Source: Mesotaenium endlicherianum
Taxonomy: Eukaryota > Streptophyta > Zygnematophyceae > Zygnematales > Mesotaeniaceae
Reading direction: 5' to 3'
Assembly: GCA_009602735.1 (NCBI GenBank)
Contig: WELA01007315.1
Coordinates: 589,581 to 630,325, forward strand
DNA: 40,745 nucleotides
Positions within the stretch are counted from its first letter, which is position 1. The number at the start of each line of letters is the position of its first letter. Below the pieces are notes generated by a model. It did not search any database. It saw only the letters and a program-made list of their open reading frames with translations, and had not been told where the DNA came from. The position numbers and the translations under genes are program-made. Shown in pieces: positions 11,197 through 23,354 of this stretch.

Positions 11197-13227
11197 TTAC
11201 GCACCATCCATGTATGAGTCACTGGGCGCATGGGGACTATTGGAACTACCACTTGCTGCAGAGTCAAACACAAAGTTTTTGCCCTCTGCATCTGGAGTGG
11301 CAGAAGTAGATCCAAAGGCAAAAGCGGATGGTGCAGCTGGAGGTGGAGGTGATGGCGCTACCCCAAATGGTGAGGGAGTCGCTGACCCTGACGCCCTGTG
11401 TGCGGTCAGATCCAGACCAAAAGTTACACTGCCATCAGGGCATGGATCGAAAGGAGTGCGTGCTGCGTCACTGCCAAAAACCTCGGCTTCATAGTCCTGC
11501 AACTGCTGCGCCATAGCTGCCAAATCACAAGCACACTGACACATTCAGCCCCTCCCACCATCTTTCTAAAGCCCTAAGAAGCATCCCCTACTCCTGCAAG
11601 TGGCTCCTTTGGTCAAGACATATGCAGCAAGTATTTAAGCCGCAACATATGTAGTCAAAGCTTGGTCAACCCAAATTGAGTGACGCACTGAGTTGTTAGT
11701 ATACGGCATATCTGATGTGAAAAGACTGCCGAATTGTACAAACCATCATACTAGGGAGCAGGTCCACTAGAGCTTCCGCATGCTCAAACCCAGCCCTAAC
11801 TCATGCAAATCTTAGCTATGTGGTTGCAGCAAAGGTGGTAACGTGCACCAAGTGCAAAAACCCTGCATCATGCGATGTATTCAGACCCTTAATTGACTGC
11901 TGCCCCGATGGCTTTTTAGCTCCACCATAATTAACACCAAAGAGCAATGAGCATGTTTGTGGCTCCCACATATGCTCCCCAGTTCTTCACCTGGCTAAGT
12001 AGAATAATGCTCATTATGGACCAAATTATCCTTGTACGTCAGTCTGGTCGCTTCATAAGCATATACACTACTGATAATAAACATTATAAACCCCCCCGAG
12101 TAGCTCTAGTCATTCCTTTCTCCCTCCTTCAATTGGGAGTCTTGAAGGCGATTATAATCTGAGCTGACTTTGATTGGAGATATAAGTCTGAAATTTGTCA
12201 CGATTATGGAAGTCCATTCTCGGAGTTTGCGACAAGATTACCAACCTGAATTTATATGGATCGAGGGTCTCAAATCCTTCACATGTTGAAAGCTTGCTGG
12301 CAATTTCCAGCCCTTGTGTCGCATCAAATAGGCAATGACAACAGCTGGAGACCTACCAAAAGAAAAATATAATGGGGACAACTAGTTGTGTCGGCGATCA
12401 TTGTCGGCCTCTAAGTCATCACTGACATGCATACTAAATCTAGTGAAGAAAGGAAATCAAACACTATCGCCATTCAACCTAGATCTACACAAAACATAAG
12501 ATACTCAATGGCGTGGGCTATCCTAGGCCTGAATCTTGACCATACCTGTTTTGGCCTGACATACAGTGAACAAGAACTCGCGCTCCTTCAGCCCGTGAGC
12601 TTTCTGCAAGCAGATGGGACATGAGGCTCGTACTTTAGTATCAATAAGCAGGAGAGAATCAGAAATGCAAGTCTACATGGTATATGTAAATGGAGGTCTA
12701 TGAGAGCAGGGAGAAAAACAAAATTCATGAGACTCACCGATGAACTGAATGCACTCGTCGAAGGGGATGTTTCCGTCGTCTTTCAGACAATGATACTGGA
12801 AGGAATTTCGATAAAGATTCTGGCATGCTGGCACTGTCTGCAAGGCAAACCACAAGATCGCTCAGATAGGCACAATTTTCTGCGAAAAAGCAGTGGATGT
12901 AACCCGGTTGAGACATGTTCGACAAGTAAAGAGAGCTCTTGGTGAACCGTTCCGGTATCGCCTAAAGTTGATAAAGTTCACTGAAACACTCACGTTTAGA
13001 ATTCTCGAGATTCCTTGGGCCTTTAGCAATTCCGCTCTCGATGCATTGTCGTAACTACCCAGGTACAAGAAGTTGGAAATTATCTCAGTCGAGAAAGCAC
13101 TTTGCTGGGGACCCTTTTCAGCAGCAGCTATCAAACGGTGACCGCATACAGCACAAACTTCGCCTTCCTCATATTTGTGGTAGTGTCCACATATGTAGCA
13201 AGGATTCTCTCGTTCCCTTTTTCTCAT
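11197..13227 (-). CDS. IBR5-like dual-specificity protein phosphatase
   Basis: Exons on the minus strand: 13227-12994, 12837-12738, 12603-12546, 12352-12246 and 11516-11197 (TAA), all in phase, 272 residues. The N-terminus MRKRERENPCYICGHYHKYE is nearly identical to plant IBR5 and carries two Cys-x2-Cys pairs (residues 10-13 and 25-28), likely a zinc knuckle. FLYLGSYDNASRAELLK and the signature HCMSGQNR (residues 124-131, nucleophile Cys125 and Arg131) define a dual-specificity phosphatase of the HCxxGxxR type. SPAVVIAYLMRHKGW and LRPSIHINSAMAQQLQDYE complete the domain. Arabidopsis IBR5 acts in auxin and abscisic acid responses and on a MAP kinase; a similar role in an alga is not established. 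About 90 C-terminal residues rich in Pro, Ser, Ala and Gly extend beyond the usual IBR5 end. Confidence 0.92.
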
Positions 13228-14880
13228 TCTGTACCAAAGATAAATATCTGGCCAGAACTATACTTAGACCGTTCCACTATACATCCTATAGATTGTAGAC
13301 ATACTCAACGAGTACATATTCTAGTGCACCTGTTTCTCCAACTCTGCATCTTAATGATTGAGAAGGGGAAATAATGACCCGTCTTCCTTACTTTGAGGTC
13401 CCGCCTTGCATCACACGAAGATGAAGGAGAGGAGAAATAATCTATATTTTCAAATGAAAAGTTCCGCTCTTCAGGCTACTTGTCCAATTACATGCATGGA
13501 CTCCCGCATCACCTGAAGTTCCTCTCCCAGTCATAGCTGACGTAATACTACGGGATAAATCTGACAAGTGATGGTATACCGTATACCGTGACGATTAGTA
13601 CCATAATGTTGTAACGGATGTATTTAGATGTATCATGTCGTAGTGCAAATGATATATAACCCGGGATTGAATGTGGACTTGCACGGGCTTCAGCGTCAAT
13701 GCCGCTGACGTGCCGCGTTCAATCAAGCTGCCAGTCGAATGAACGTCTTTCTGGCCAATGCACTTAATTCCGAGGCAATAACGAGACGATGAAAATAGGG
13801 GGACACAACCCACGTCCCGGGCAGACGGCTGCAATCATAGCGTTCTTTAAATCCGTAAATATTCAATAATAAACACCCCAATTCTACTTCTTAAGATTTT
13901 CAAAAAAAATAAGACAAGGAACCCATTAGCCAGAAATAGAAACTTACGAAAAAGGACACTTTTCTCGGAAAACTTTGTGACAGTTATGCACATGATATGC
14001 CCATGACATGACATGCATTACAGTGACCCCTCCTCGAGTCCAGCCCAATCTAGTGGACGTGAACGAAGTACGACAGGCGGGAACTGCTATCTGTTGGATT
14101 TTGGCAGGAATTCCTCTTCCAAACCATTCCAAATGATTCCAAACCATTCCAAACAACGCTAGAACGACAAGCCCGACGATGGCCCACCCTCGTCAGCGGT
14201 AACTTGTAGAGGAACCGGTCAACCTTCCCTGTTGACTTGCATTTAAGTTTTTGCGACCATGATGTACAGTCCGATGTGGTGGTGCTTCCGGAATCTGGCA
14301 CTGCTTCCTAGCTCACATCATCATTTTCCCCAGTTCTTACCCCGTTCATACCTCTGCACTGTCAGGAGGGGCTATTGTGACGACTTCGCGAGCTTCTGGA
14401 GACATTCTGTGAGAGTAGGAGGGGATTTCGAAAATACCGAAATCTTCTGACATCCTCGTGAGAGGAAGGACTTGTGAAAACCAAATCTTTTCTCCTCTCT
14501 TCTGCTTTTGCCTACTATGTGTTATTATGGAAATTCGATGGGCTCGTGACCTCAAGCTGCCCTGATGCTCATCCTGTCTTGAAACTTATAAAATCAGCAC
14601 AGTCGAACATTTGAACTATAACATCGGCAACATGTTCTGAATATGGCATCCACATTTCTATTTAGCCGGACATGCTGGGCTTCGTTCTGTTACCATGTCT
14701 TTGAAAGCTTATGCTAATCTTTACAGATAAAATATATGATCCTCTAGGCTCTGGATTGTAGCAGGTGCATACGAATGGTGCAAGCCGCTAGGATAGTTTG
14801 GATTATGGCAGGGAGGTTGGCAACCAGATGGTATAAGCAGTTCCTCCGGTAGAGTGGGAGACGACTGGGTGATCACGGGG
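13228..14880. other. divergent intergenic region (phosphatase / BAR-like gene)
   Basis: Shared upstream region of the IBR5-like gene (-) and the BAR-like gene (+). No exon was recognised. A short minisatellite of CATTCCAAA-type units lies at about 14120-14157. AT-rich; no promoter element could be assigned. Confidence 0.55.
14120..14157. repeat. CCAAACCATT minisatellite
   Basis: About four tandem imperfect units of ccaaaccatt / ccaaatgatt in the divergent intergenic region. Confidence 0.75.
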
Positions 14881-16014
14881 ATGAAGTCGTGGAGACGGTT
14901 GACTGGGGGGGCTTCTAAGAGCAAGTCTCCCACGCAAGTCCAGACTGAGGCTGTCCCTACTCCCCTCATACAGCGTCAGACAGTTGCACCTCAACAACCT
15001 GTGCATGTGCTAGAAGAGCCTGCAGAATCGATCGCTATTGAAGACAGTTCTTTAGAAGATGAATTCACGCTTGGTTTGCAGGTAAATACTACATGTGCTT
15101 TCATTTACAAGACGTGACATATTTACCATGAGGAGGCAGAAACGGCCTCTGTCATGTAGCCGAGTCAGACCTTGTCCTTTTCTTTAATGATTACAAACTC
15201 TTGGCATCATTCGCATCCATATGTAAAAGATTTCACTGAGAGGTGTCAATAAGCTTTTGGGTAGGAGCACGTGAGAAGTACCCGTGGTTTATATTCTGAG
15301 GACAGTCGTGGGGCCTGTCTGTTTGTGGTTTAAATTTTCAAGGGTGCGAGAAAGTATTCTGCTTACCTGGGCATCTTTTACGCCTAAGTAGATAGCTTCC
15401 TTTGTTGATCCACGATGTGGCTTGCACTTGGATGGGGAAATTACTTGTGACAGGAGGTTCATGATATGCGGGAGAAGTATAACTTGATACTGAAAGCTGC
15501 TGAAGCTGTTCAAGAACGAGCTCGAGGTAAGCTAAACTTGAATGGCTGAAAATGTTTTCTAATGCAAAGAAGTTGTTTTTCCTGCACAGGTTGTTGAGGA
15601 ATGAAATGCTTGTCAAATTGGGAGCTCGTTATATGTGACACTCATAATGAGTACCTACCATAGGAATGGGCAATCTCCATAGTTGACTCTTGGTCTTCTT
15701 GCTCCTGGAAGTCCCAGAGTTAGCCTTGATCACGCCTGGCCTTGTCCTTCCTCCTTTCCACCTGCTGAGACTTGCAAACAATCTGGAGCCTTGGGTTGCC
15801 CAGTGGCCCTAAGGAAACCAGCAGGGAAAGCAGGTGCAACTGTCTAGGTATTGCAGCTCTCTTGTATCTGATGACAAGCATCTATACAGCCATAGAAACC
15901 TTATGAAGAAGCTCGTGCAAGTCCAATACCTCGAACATTGTTAACGGCTACGCTTGTGCTTTTTTGCGTTATTTGAACGGGGGATGACGAACATCAGATG
16001 CATTTCATTCACAG

Positions 16015-16089
<75 letters not shown>

Positions 16090-16090
16090 N

Positions 16091-16127
<37 letters not shown>

Positions 16128-19114
16128 TGTTTCCATGTCATTCATTGCATTTGAGCCCGACAGGTTGCCACGTTTTGACACCGTGTTACCAAGTCAAGCC
16201 AGATTCATCGTTGTCCTGCTGATAGCACCTTCACTTAATACCACGTGCACCGCAGTACCCAAATCACCGAGTCCGAATCAGCATTACATCCACCAAAGTG
16301 CAGACATGCATGCGATGGGTGACAAGTAACGTTTGACAGATAACAGGCAGGCTTAGACAAAGGAGGGGATACTGCCCCGGCTGGCATGCGGCTTACACCT
16401 CTCTTGCATGCTGGGCGCTCCCTTGTGCCATTGCGGTTCTTCTGTTTTGATGCAGAGTTTGGGGAGGCCCTGAAGAAACTCTCGGAACTGAAAGGGAGTG
16501 CGTTCGGTAGCTTGGACGATGACGACGTGCGCAAGGTTTACAAGGATGTGGCTGCCACGGAGACTAAAGTCTCCCGGCTCTTTGAGGGCTATGTGGGTCC
16601 CCCTCCCACAAACACCTTACTTCTTGCATGCAGACGCGGAGCAGCTGCAGCTGGTTCCTGCTGATTCCAGGAGGCGCCTGCACCTTCGCCAGGCAGATGC
16701 CAGCTGTCGATTCTTGAGTGTGTCTCAAATTATCTCTTATCCTGGCCTCTTCATACTCTCGGTGGCTTGTCTGTTGTGGTCTTGTGGCGGCATACGCGGT
16801 TGCACCGAAGGAGGGGTTCCATTGCCGTGGTCACATTCATTGAAGCAGTAGGAACAACCTATGGAGGCTGAGCTTGGAGAGGGCTTGTAGATTGAAAGAG
16901 GCTTGCTTCTTTTGGGCTGTGGGTGGCGAGTGGCAGGCTGGGCCGGCTCTGAGTTGGTTCTGTGAAATGTGTATGTGTGTGTGTGTGTGCGTGTGCAGGC
17001 TGAGCATGTGGGTCTCACCGTTACTGGGCCGACAGAGAACCTCCTGAGGGAGCTTGACCAAGTGGAGGTCTGTGCCCTGCCAACACTCACCCCCCCCGCC
17101 CCGCCCNCCCCTCTCTTTCTTGGAAGCTACCACAGGCTCCTGCTCCTGTTATCTGCTTCCCACCTCGTTTCTGGCGGCAGTGTCTTCCAGTCAACAAATA
17201 TCTTTGCTCCACAAGAGGCTCACAGGAAGTTAGGCCACATGAATGAATTGCGGTGACAACGCTCACAAGCGGAAGTACTAATCATCACCTATGAGAAGGA
17301 GAGCCTACTTGGCCTGGTCTCTCCTTTTCTTCTTTAAAAATATGTTTCGGGGCGTCACTTGCAGCGTCCCTCGCAGGCACTGCCATTTTTAGGGCGGCAG
17401 AGATCAAGTGGGAGAGCTGGGATTCATGGGATGTCCGTTACATCCATATGACCTAATCACTAATTGACTTTGGCCCTGTGGCACATGCATTTAACGTGGT
17501 GGGGTGCGTTCCTCCCGGTGTTCAGATGTTAATTGCATCGTTCTAGTCCTGCAGTTTTGATGCCCACACCGGACGCTTCTCTCTTCTATTGTGAAGCCAG
17601 GTTGCAATGAGCCTTTTCCATCCACTCCTTTCCCTCCTCCCCCCCCTCCTTTCCCCCCTCGTTTCTCCCCCCCAAATTCCATCCCAGCATATAGTGCAGG
17701 CCCTGCTCTGACTGTGTTGCTGTTTTTGCTGGCTGGCTGCCTGGCTGCCTCTCTGCACCCCTTGCAGGACACGAAGGAGCAGTACGATGAGATCAGGTCC
17801 GTCAACGAGTCCTTTCTTTCTGTCTCTCTCTCTCTCTCCCTTTCTCATATCTCCCTGTGCTTGTGTGAGCAAAAGGGTGCAATGTCATTCTCCTGCCCTT
17901 CTTTGTGGTAGATAGCTGCTCTCCGCTGCATGCCACTTGACCGCTGTGTGAGTGAGTCCCTTCCATCAGCCCCCCAGCCGCACATCCGCAGCAAGCCCCG
18001 AAGTGGCATGCACGTGGGAAGCAGTGATGCAGGCAGGGAGTGCTTCCTTTCCTCTGGCTCCTGGTTTGGCTTGGGCTACAGGTAGACAGGCACGCTACGG
18101 TAGTGGGAGAAACAAGCCGTCAGGAAGGGTACCCGTGTCTCAAAATCTCTTGTGCATGTTCTGCCCGGGTGCGCTGGTTCGTGGGGTGCCGGGCGCGTCC
18201 AGGCAAGAGTACGAGCAGCACGGGAAGCCGAAGCAGCAGAAGGGGGACAAGGGCGCGGAGCAGGAGGTGAAGGACCGGTACGACGAGGTGGCCATGACGC
18301 TGGGCTGCCGCCTGCAGTCCATGGGCCAGCGCCGGCCGCGCTCGCTGCTTACGCAGGCCATCCGCCACCACGCCACCCAGGTGGCCCCTCCCTCCTTTTC
18401 CTCCTGATGCTGCCCTTCCACCTCTATGCATGAACCCGGAGCAAGTTACTCATTTGGTGGGTGCATCCTCCTGGGGGCTACCTGTTGGTTGACGCTCAGA
18501 TTCAACTGAGAGTGGTGCACATCTTTGGTGCTCAGAGTGATCTTTGTTGGCCGTGCATGTACGCCGCTGCGGGTCCAGACAGACAGGCAGACAAACGGGC
18601 AGGCAGGCAGGCAGACATATAGACAAACAGCGATGTGGTGTCGTCACTGGGAGCTGGTGGGCATGTGCTCTGCAGTCAGGCTCGCCTTGCTCCCTTTGTC
18701 AGGACCTCCCTCTCTTGTGCTTCCCATATCGTCTCAGCTAGCCTCCGCTGGGCAGGGCATTACGAGGAAGGGGGCCTCGCACGGGTAAAGCGGGATAGGG
18801 CCGTCAGCAGGCTGCTCACGAGAGGACGAGCGCGCTTGGGGGGTTGGTGGGGTCGGGCGCGATGGAGGGGAGCAGATGAGGCTGTTCAAGAGGGGCCTGC
18901 AAGAAGTGCTGAGCTTGGAGCCCTCCATGAGGAGGCTGAGCAAAGAGATCAGGGTCGCGCGCACTGTGGACGAGGAGGACGAGGAGGAGGAGGAAGAGGA
19001 GGACGACGAGGATGACATTGATGATGAGATGGTCATTGTCCGCAGCATCGATGACACGGTCCGATACGGGCTGCCAATCCCCCTCTCCATCTCTCTTGTG
19101 TGCAAGATATGCGC

Positions 19115-19152
<38 letters not shown>

Positions 19153-22100
19153 TGTGTGCTCACGCGAGCATTCGCGCATCTGGGCTTTTCTCCCTTTGGC
19201 TACCCCCCTCTCTCTTCTTCTTTTCTATTTCGTGCATCTTGTCAGGCAAGGAGTGACGGCAAGTAGGTCAATTTGGAGTATCGTTACAACTCTGTCATGT
19301 CAGAGCATGTGCACACGTTCATAATACCACGCAGACAGACATGCAAATGAGCTCAATCGTCTCTTGCGCATCACCCTTACCATCAGGCCACCTCAATTTC
19401 CAGTGCCAGCTGTCCCACGATGTGCAATATCTGCCTGACCTTTGCAAAGCACTGTGTGTGAAAATTGCTCTCAGCTATGCTGAGGCAAGCACGCTCGGCT
19501 CGACCTCTAGGAGGTTACAGCATGTGGCAGGTATGCTTGTGCCAACGAGAGCTGACTCTAAAAGCAGGTGCTTGCCTTTCGGAGCAAAGGAGACTTCACC
19601 TGGTCCACTAGTGGCTGACGGGATGCTGTTCTTCTGTACGCGGCGGGTCGGGCGGGCGTGATGGCGCGTGCTTCGCAGGCGTGGCAGGGCTCTGGCTTGC
19701 TCCCACATTCCGTCAACGAGGTGGGCTCTCTCTTTCTCTGTCCCTCTGCCATGCCCTGCCCCTTCCATCTCACGCTGTGTCCTGGCAGGAGATGCTCTGA
19801 TGCTGTGCGTGAAAGTTTACCTGTCTGTCTTTCCCCCGTCCCTCTCCCTTCACGCGTCTCTCTTCCACTGGAGGACTGGCGATTGCAGCGGCGGAAGCAT
19901 GTATACCCAGTTCAATTCTAGCTGTGTAGCCGTAGCAGTCAAAGTGCACCCGACACCCTGTAAAGAGAGAGGGTGCACCCTGCAAAGAGGCTGCTTTCTG
20001 AGCTCCAATGTTTTTTTGAGTGAGGACAATGTGAGGGCACACGACAGCCAGGTGGAGACAGTGATGTATGTGTGCGTGTGTGGGTGTGTGTGTGCGTGCG
20101 TCATGGCGATGCTAAGCATAACATTTCGCTGTGTCCTCCTTCTGGGCGGGTGTGTGCGGTGGGGAGGGAAGCAGCTGCAGGAGCTTCCCAAGGACATGCC
20201 CATGGAGTGGTCGGCGCTGCTGTCGGGCCTCGACAGCACGCTCCAGAGCATGGGCGCGCACACCATGGACAAGCAGGACGCCGTGTTTGCCATGAACGCC
20301 GTCCTGTCGGCCGCCCGGCAAACGGGGCGCTCGCCCTACGCATCGGCGCGGGGCGGCGGCGGCCGCGCCAACCTGCTGGGCAGCTTCTCGGCGCCACTGT
20401 CGTCGCAGGGCACCCCCACGAGCGAGCTCTCGCTGGCCTCCGGCGGCAGCAGCGCCCTCGCCTCCCCCAGCACGAACAATTTTTCGTTCCTGCCCTCCTC
20501 TGCCGCCTCTGGCATGCGGTCTGCGGCGCCTCCCTCGGCCGCGACTGGCACGCAGAAGCCCGAGCCGCTGCCGCAGCCCTTCACGGTGGAGGGCCTGCTG
20601 CGCGCCACCCAGGCGCCTGCGCGCGGCAGCAGCGCTCCCTCCTTAACAACCCCTTTCTCCCTGGGCTCAGGCCCGGGAGGCTACCACCCGGACAGCCGGG
20701 ACTTTGGCAAGGCCAGCAGCCGCTCCGGGCCCTTGCTGTCCAACAGGTGGACCAGCGGCGGTGGCGGCGTCATGCCCCCGTTCTCGCTGCACATGTCTGG
20801 CCCGCTGCCCAGCCCCTCTGCAGTCGAGCAGTCACTGGCGCACGCGCCCTCTGCAGGGGGGCCTGGCTCCGGCTTGACGTCCTCAAGTGCAGAAAGAGCA
20901 GGCGCAGGTGCCAGTGCGCGGCATGGGCCGGGGACGGGGCTGTCCTTCAGGCAGGGCTACAAGCGGCCAGGTGGCAGCAAGTCAGGCCCCATCCTGCAGG
21001 GCACTCAGAGCATGCGCCACTACGGGCAGCCTGCTGGGCCCTCCTTGCACCACACGAGCAGCAACTCTTCCTACAGGGCTGTCGCCAGCAGCGGCCCATT
21101 GCCGCTGAGCGGCCAATCCTTCCGGTCCGAGCCGCTGCACAAGTCGGGGCCCATTGGGCGCTCGCCACTTGGCGACGCCACGTCGTCGCCGCCCCGCGTC
21201 TCTGAGCTCTATCCACTTCCCCCCCCACCCCTCAACTCCTCCGCCCCCGCCTCGTTTGCCACCACGAGCGCGCTCCTCAGCACCTCCCTGGGCTCCTCTG
21301 CGGGAGCCGCGGAGGCGACAGGTGTCAGCACCGGTGTTGTTGGCTCCAGCACCAGTGGCAGTGCCAGCGGCAGCGCCAGTGTTAGCGTGGGCGCCGGCAG
21401 CAGCAGCGGCGGGGGCTCCCACAGCAGCCTGAGGGGCCCTCCAGGGCTGGCCCCCCTACCCCTGCAACCCCGCCGCTTCACCCTGCCCCAGCCTGGCACT
21501 CAGGGCGCCAGTCAAAGGGGATCACGGGGGCACCGCCCGTCAGTGCCCACCATTTTGTCGGAGAGCGAGGAGGGCGAGTCTCCTGTTGCCAGCAGCTTTG
21601 CCGAGTCCCCTGTGAGTGCAGACCCTCAACCTCCCCCCCACACCCGCCCGCCATTGTCCTTCCCGTTTCTTTGGAACCCCCTCATAGCGCATGGGGCCCG
21701 CATGGTAGAGGGGGTGAAGCGTCTGTTGTTGATTTGGAAGGCTTGGGCAGAGGCATGCACCTAGCTCCAGCTTTGAGGAGGGGTGGAGAGCAACGGCCCC
21801 GGGTGGGATGGCCATTGGCAGATGGAGAGAGGCGAATGCCAATCCTCTTCTGCCAAGAGCTTGACGCGGTAAAGCGCTTAGAACTCATAAGTGACGAGTG
21901 TTTTGACCAGGCTACGACGAGACAAACCTTCAATCACATGACATGTCGCTCTCCTCTCGCGCTTCGAGACTTGTTCTTGTGGATCTGCAGAACTGGCGCT
22001 TAGGTTTCCGCGCGTTGCGCGTGCCCAAGCCGTCCATCTTGGAATTAAGTGTGGGGGCGGGCTTCTGTCACGTGGGTGCGCGCGCCTGCGTGCGTGCGTG

Positions 22101-22244
22101 CGTGCGTGCATACGTGCGGGTGATGGGGTGGGGGAGCAGAAGATTCCCCGCAGCCTGTCGATGTCGTCCACCGAGAGCGGGTCCTCCTCCATCGTGGCGC
22201 CTCTGCGCAGCGAGCCCGCCTTTGCCCGAGGCCTGCAGCTGCCT

Positions 22245-22278
<34 letters not shown>

Positions 22279-23064
22279 GCGGCGGCATCCAGCCCGCTCG
22301 CGCCGCCCTGCTCTCGCCCTCCACGCCCACCACTTCATTAGCTGGCCTGGCCTCCCACGCCACCGCTGGATCGAACCTGACGGCTTCCACGCAGACGGTT
22401 GGGACTCTAAGTGGTGAGCAAGCCCAGCTCCTCCTCTTCCTCCTATCCGATGGGTGGCGAGGTGCGGTACGTTTTCTCTGGCACGTCGACAAGTGCCGGA
22501 GTTGCACCCATGCGTGTGTCCTTTCTGTCAGTGTAACATGGCACGGCAATCGCTGCTTGCAGGCACAGGCCAGAGCCTGTTTTCTGTCTTGGTGCCATGT
22601 CTCTTGCTCCTGTACCAACTGTGGACTCTTTAGCCAACCGCCTCTTACCCTGTCCTCCTGTGTGCTTTGCACTTTGTAGTCAAGAGAGCGTTGCGCACTT
22701 CTCCTTCTCGTGACAAATGTATGTGCATGCTTTGTGTTCAGTTTCTGCATCCCATGTGCATCGCTGTGTGATTTCGTATCCGCATGATTGTAGTTGCTGA
22801 CCGAATCAGGGGGGAGGGAGTGCAGCCCTTGGGAGCAGGGAGAGAGAGGAGCTCCTGGAGCAGCTCAGCCGCGACGACTTCCGCCTCAAGCGGGTCTCGG
22901 AGCCTCTGCCAGGTGGCGTGTCGTCGGTGCCTGACTGGTCTGCCGTGCCTTCCAACGCTCGAGAGGGCCTCCTGCACGCGCTTGCCTCGGCCGTCGTCTC
23001 GCGCCGCTCCCAAGCCACCCCGAACCCGCAGCTGGGCGGTTCTTCTGTTGTTGCCAGCCGCTAG
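14881..23064 (+). CDS. BAR-like domain, Ser/Pro/Gly-rich protein of a plant family
   Basis: Proposed exons: 14881-15081, 15454-15526, 16456-16592, 16999-17067, 17768-17796, 18203-18380, 18876-19058, 19679-19720, 20181-21611, 22140-22413 and 22826-23064 (TAG), about 951 residues. MKSWRRLTGG opens the protein; an upstream in-frame ATG at 14854 is less like the family. Residues about 65-255 are helical and charged: VHDMREKYNLILKAAEAVQE, GPTENLLRELDQVEDTKEQY, then LGCRLQSMGQRRPRSLLTQA and IRHHATQMRLFKRGLQEVL. This matches plant proteins annotated as hydroxyproline-rich with an AH/BAR-type domain, which suggests curved-membrane binding. An acidic run of Asp/Glu follows (about 250-270). The rest is low-complexity, with repeated SGP/LPLSGQ motifs, SELYPLPPPP, IPRSLSMSS and 11 Gln. 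The exon 7 donor and exon 8 are the least certain. A tandem acceptor (20174/20180) could add two residues. Confidence 0.82.
16015..16125. repeat. CA/TG dinucleotide microsatellite, about 110 bp
   Basis: Perfect CA repeat except one N at 16090, in intron 2 of the BAR-like gene. Any apparent His-Thr reading frame across it is an artefact. Confidence 0.97.
18574..18632. repeat. CAGA/CAGG tetranucleotide repeat
   Basis: Imperfect CAGACAGACAGGCAGACAAA-type repeat in the intron before exon 7 of the BAR-like gene. Confidence 0.85.
19116..19150. repeat. TG microsatellite
   Basis: About 17 TG units shortly after exon 7 of the BAR-like gene, inside the intron. Confidence 0.95.
22245..22277 (+). repeat. 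(CAG)11 coding repeat, polyglutamine
   Basis: Eleven perfect CAG codons in exon 10 of the BAR-like gene, encoding 11 Gln between LQLP and SGGIQ. A pure codon run suggests length polymorphism. Confidence 0.9.
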
Positions 23065-23349
23065 AGTGCCGGGCTCTTTGTGTTGCCTTGACTTGCTTGG
23101 CAGCCCGCAAGTAGTTGGCTCCTCCTCTCTTTTTCACCCTCTCCCTCTGTTTCTCTTTGTGGTGGCAACTTAAGAGTACGCCTCTTGGGAGCATACTCGT
23201 TCTACTGGGTCTATGTGCGGGCATAGCCCCCGACTTGGCGCCTCCTTTTCTCATAGTTAGCTTATTGGTTAGGATGAGAGGACACATTAAGCTTGTTGTT
23301 GCCATGAGGCCAGTAAGTCTATTTCTATTCGTCAGTGCATGTGTTACTT

Positions 23350-23354
23350 TGTAA
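23350..23354 (+). promoter_or_regulatory. candidate poly(A) signal TGTAA of the BAR-like gene
   Basis: TGTAA lies 286 nt after the stop at 23064. It is the usual chlorophyte poly(A) hexamer core, but a 5-mer alone is weak evidence; a second copy lies near 23621. Confidence 0.4.

Noticed and set aside
16015..16125. CA array as a possible CRISPR-like or structured repeat array
   Set aside because: Simple dinucleotide microsatellite with no spacers, inside a eukaryotic intron.
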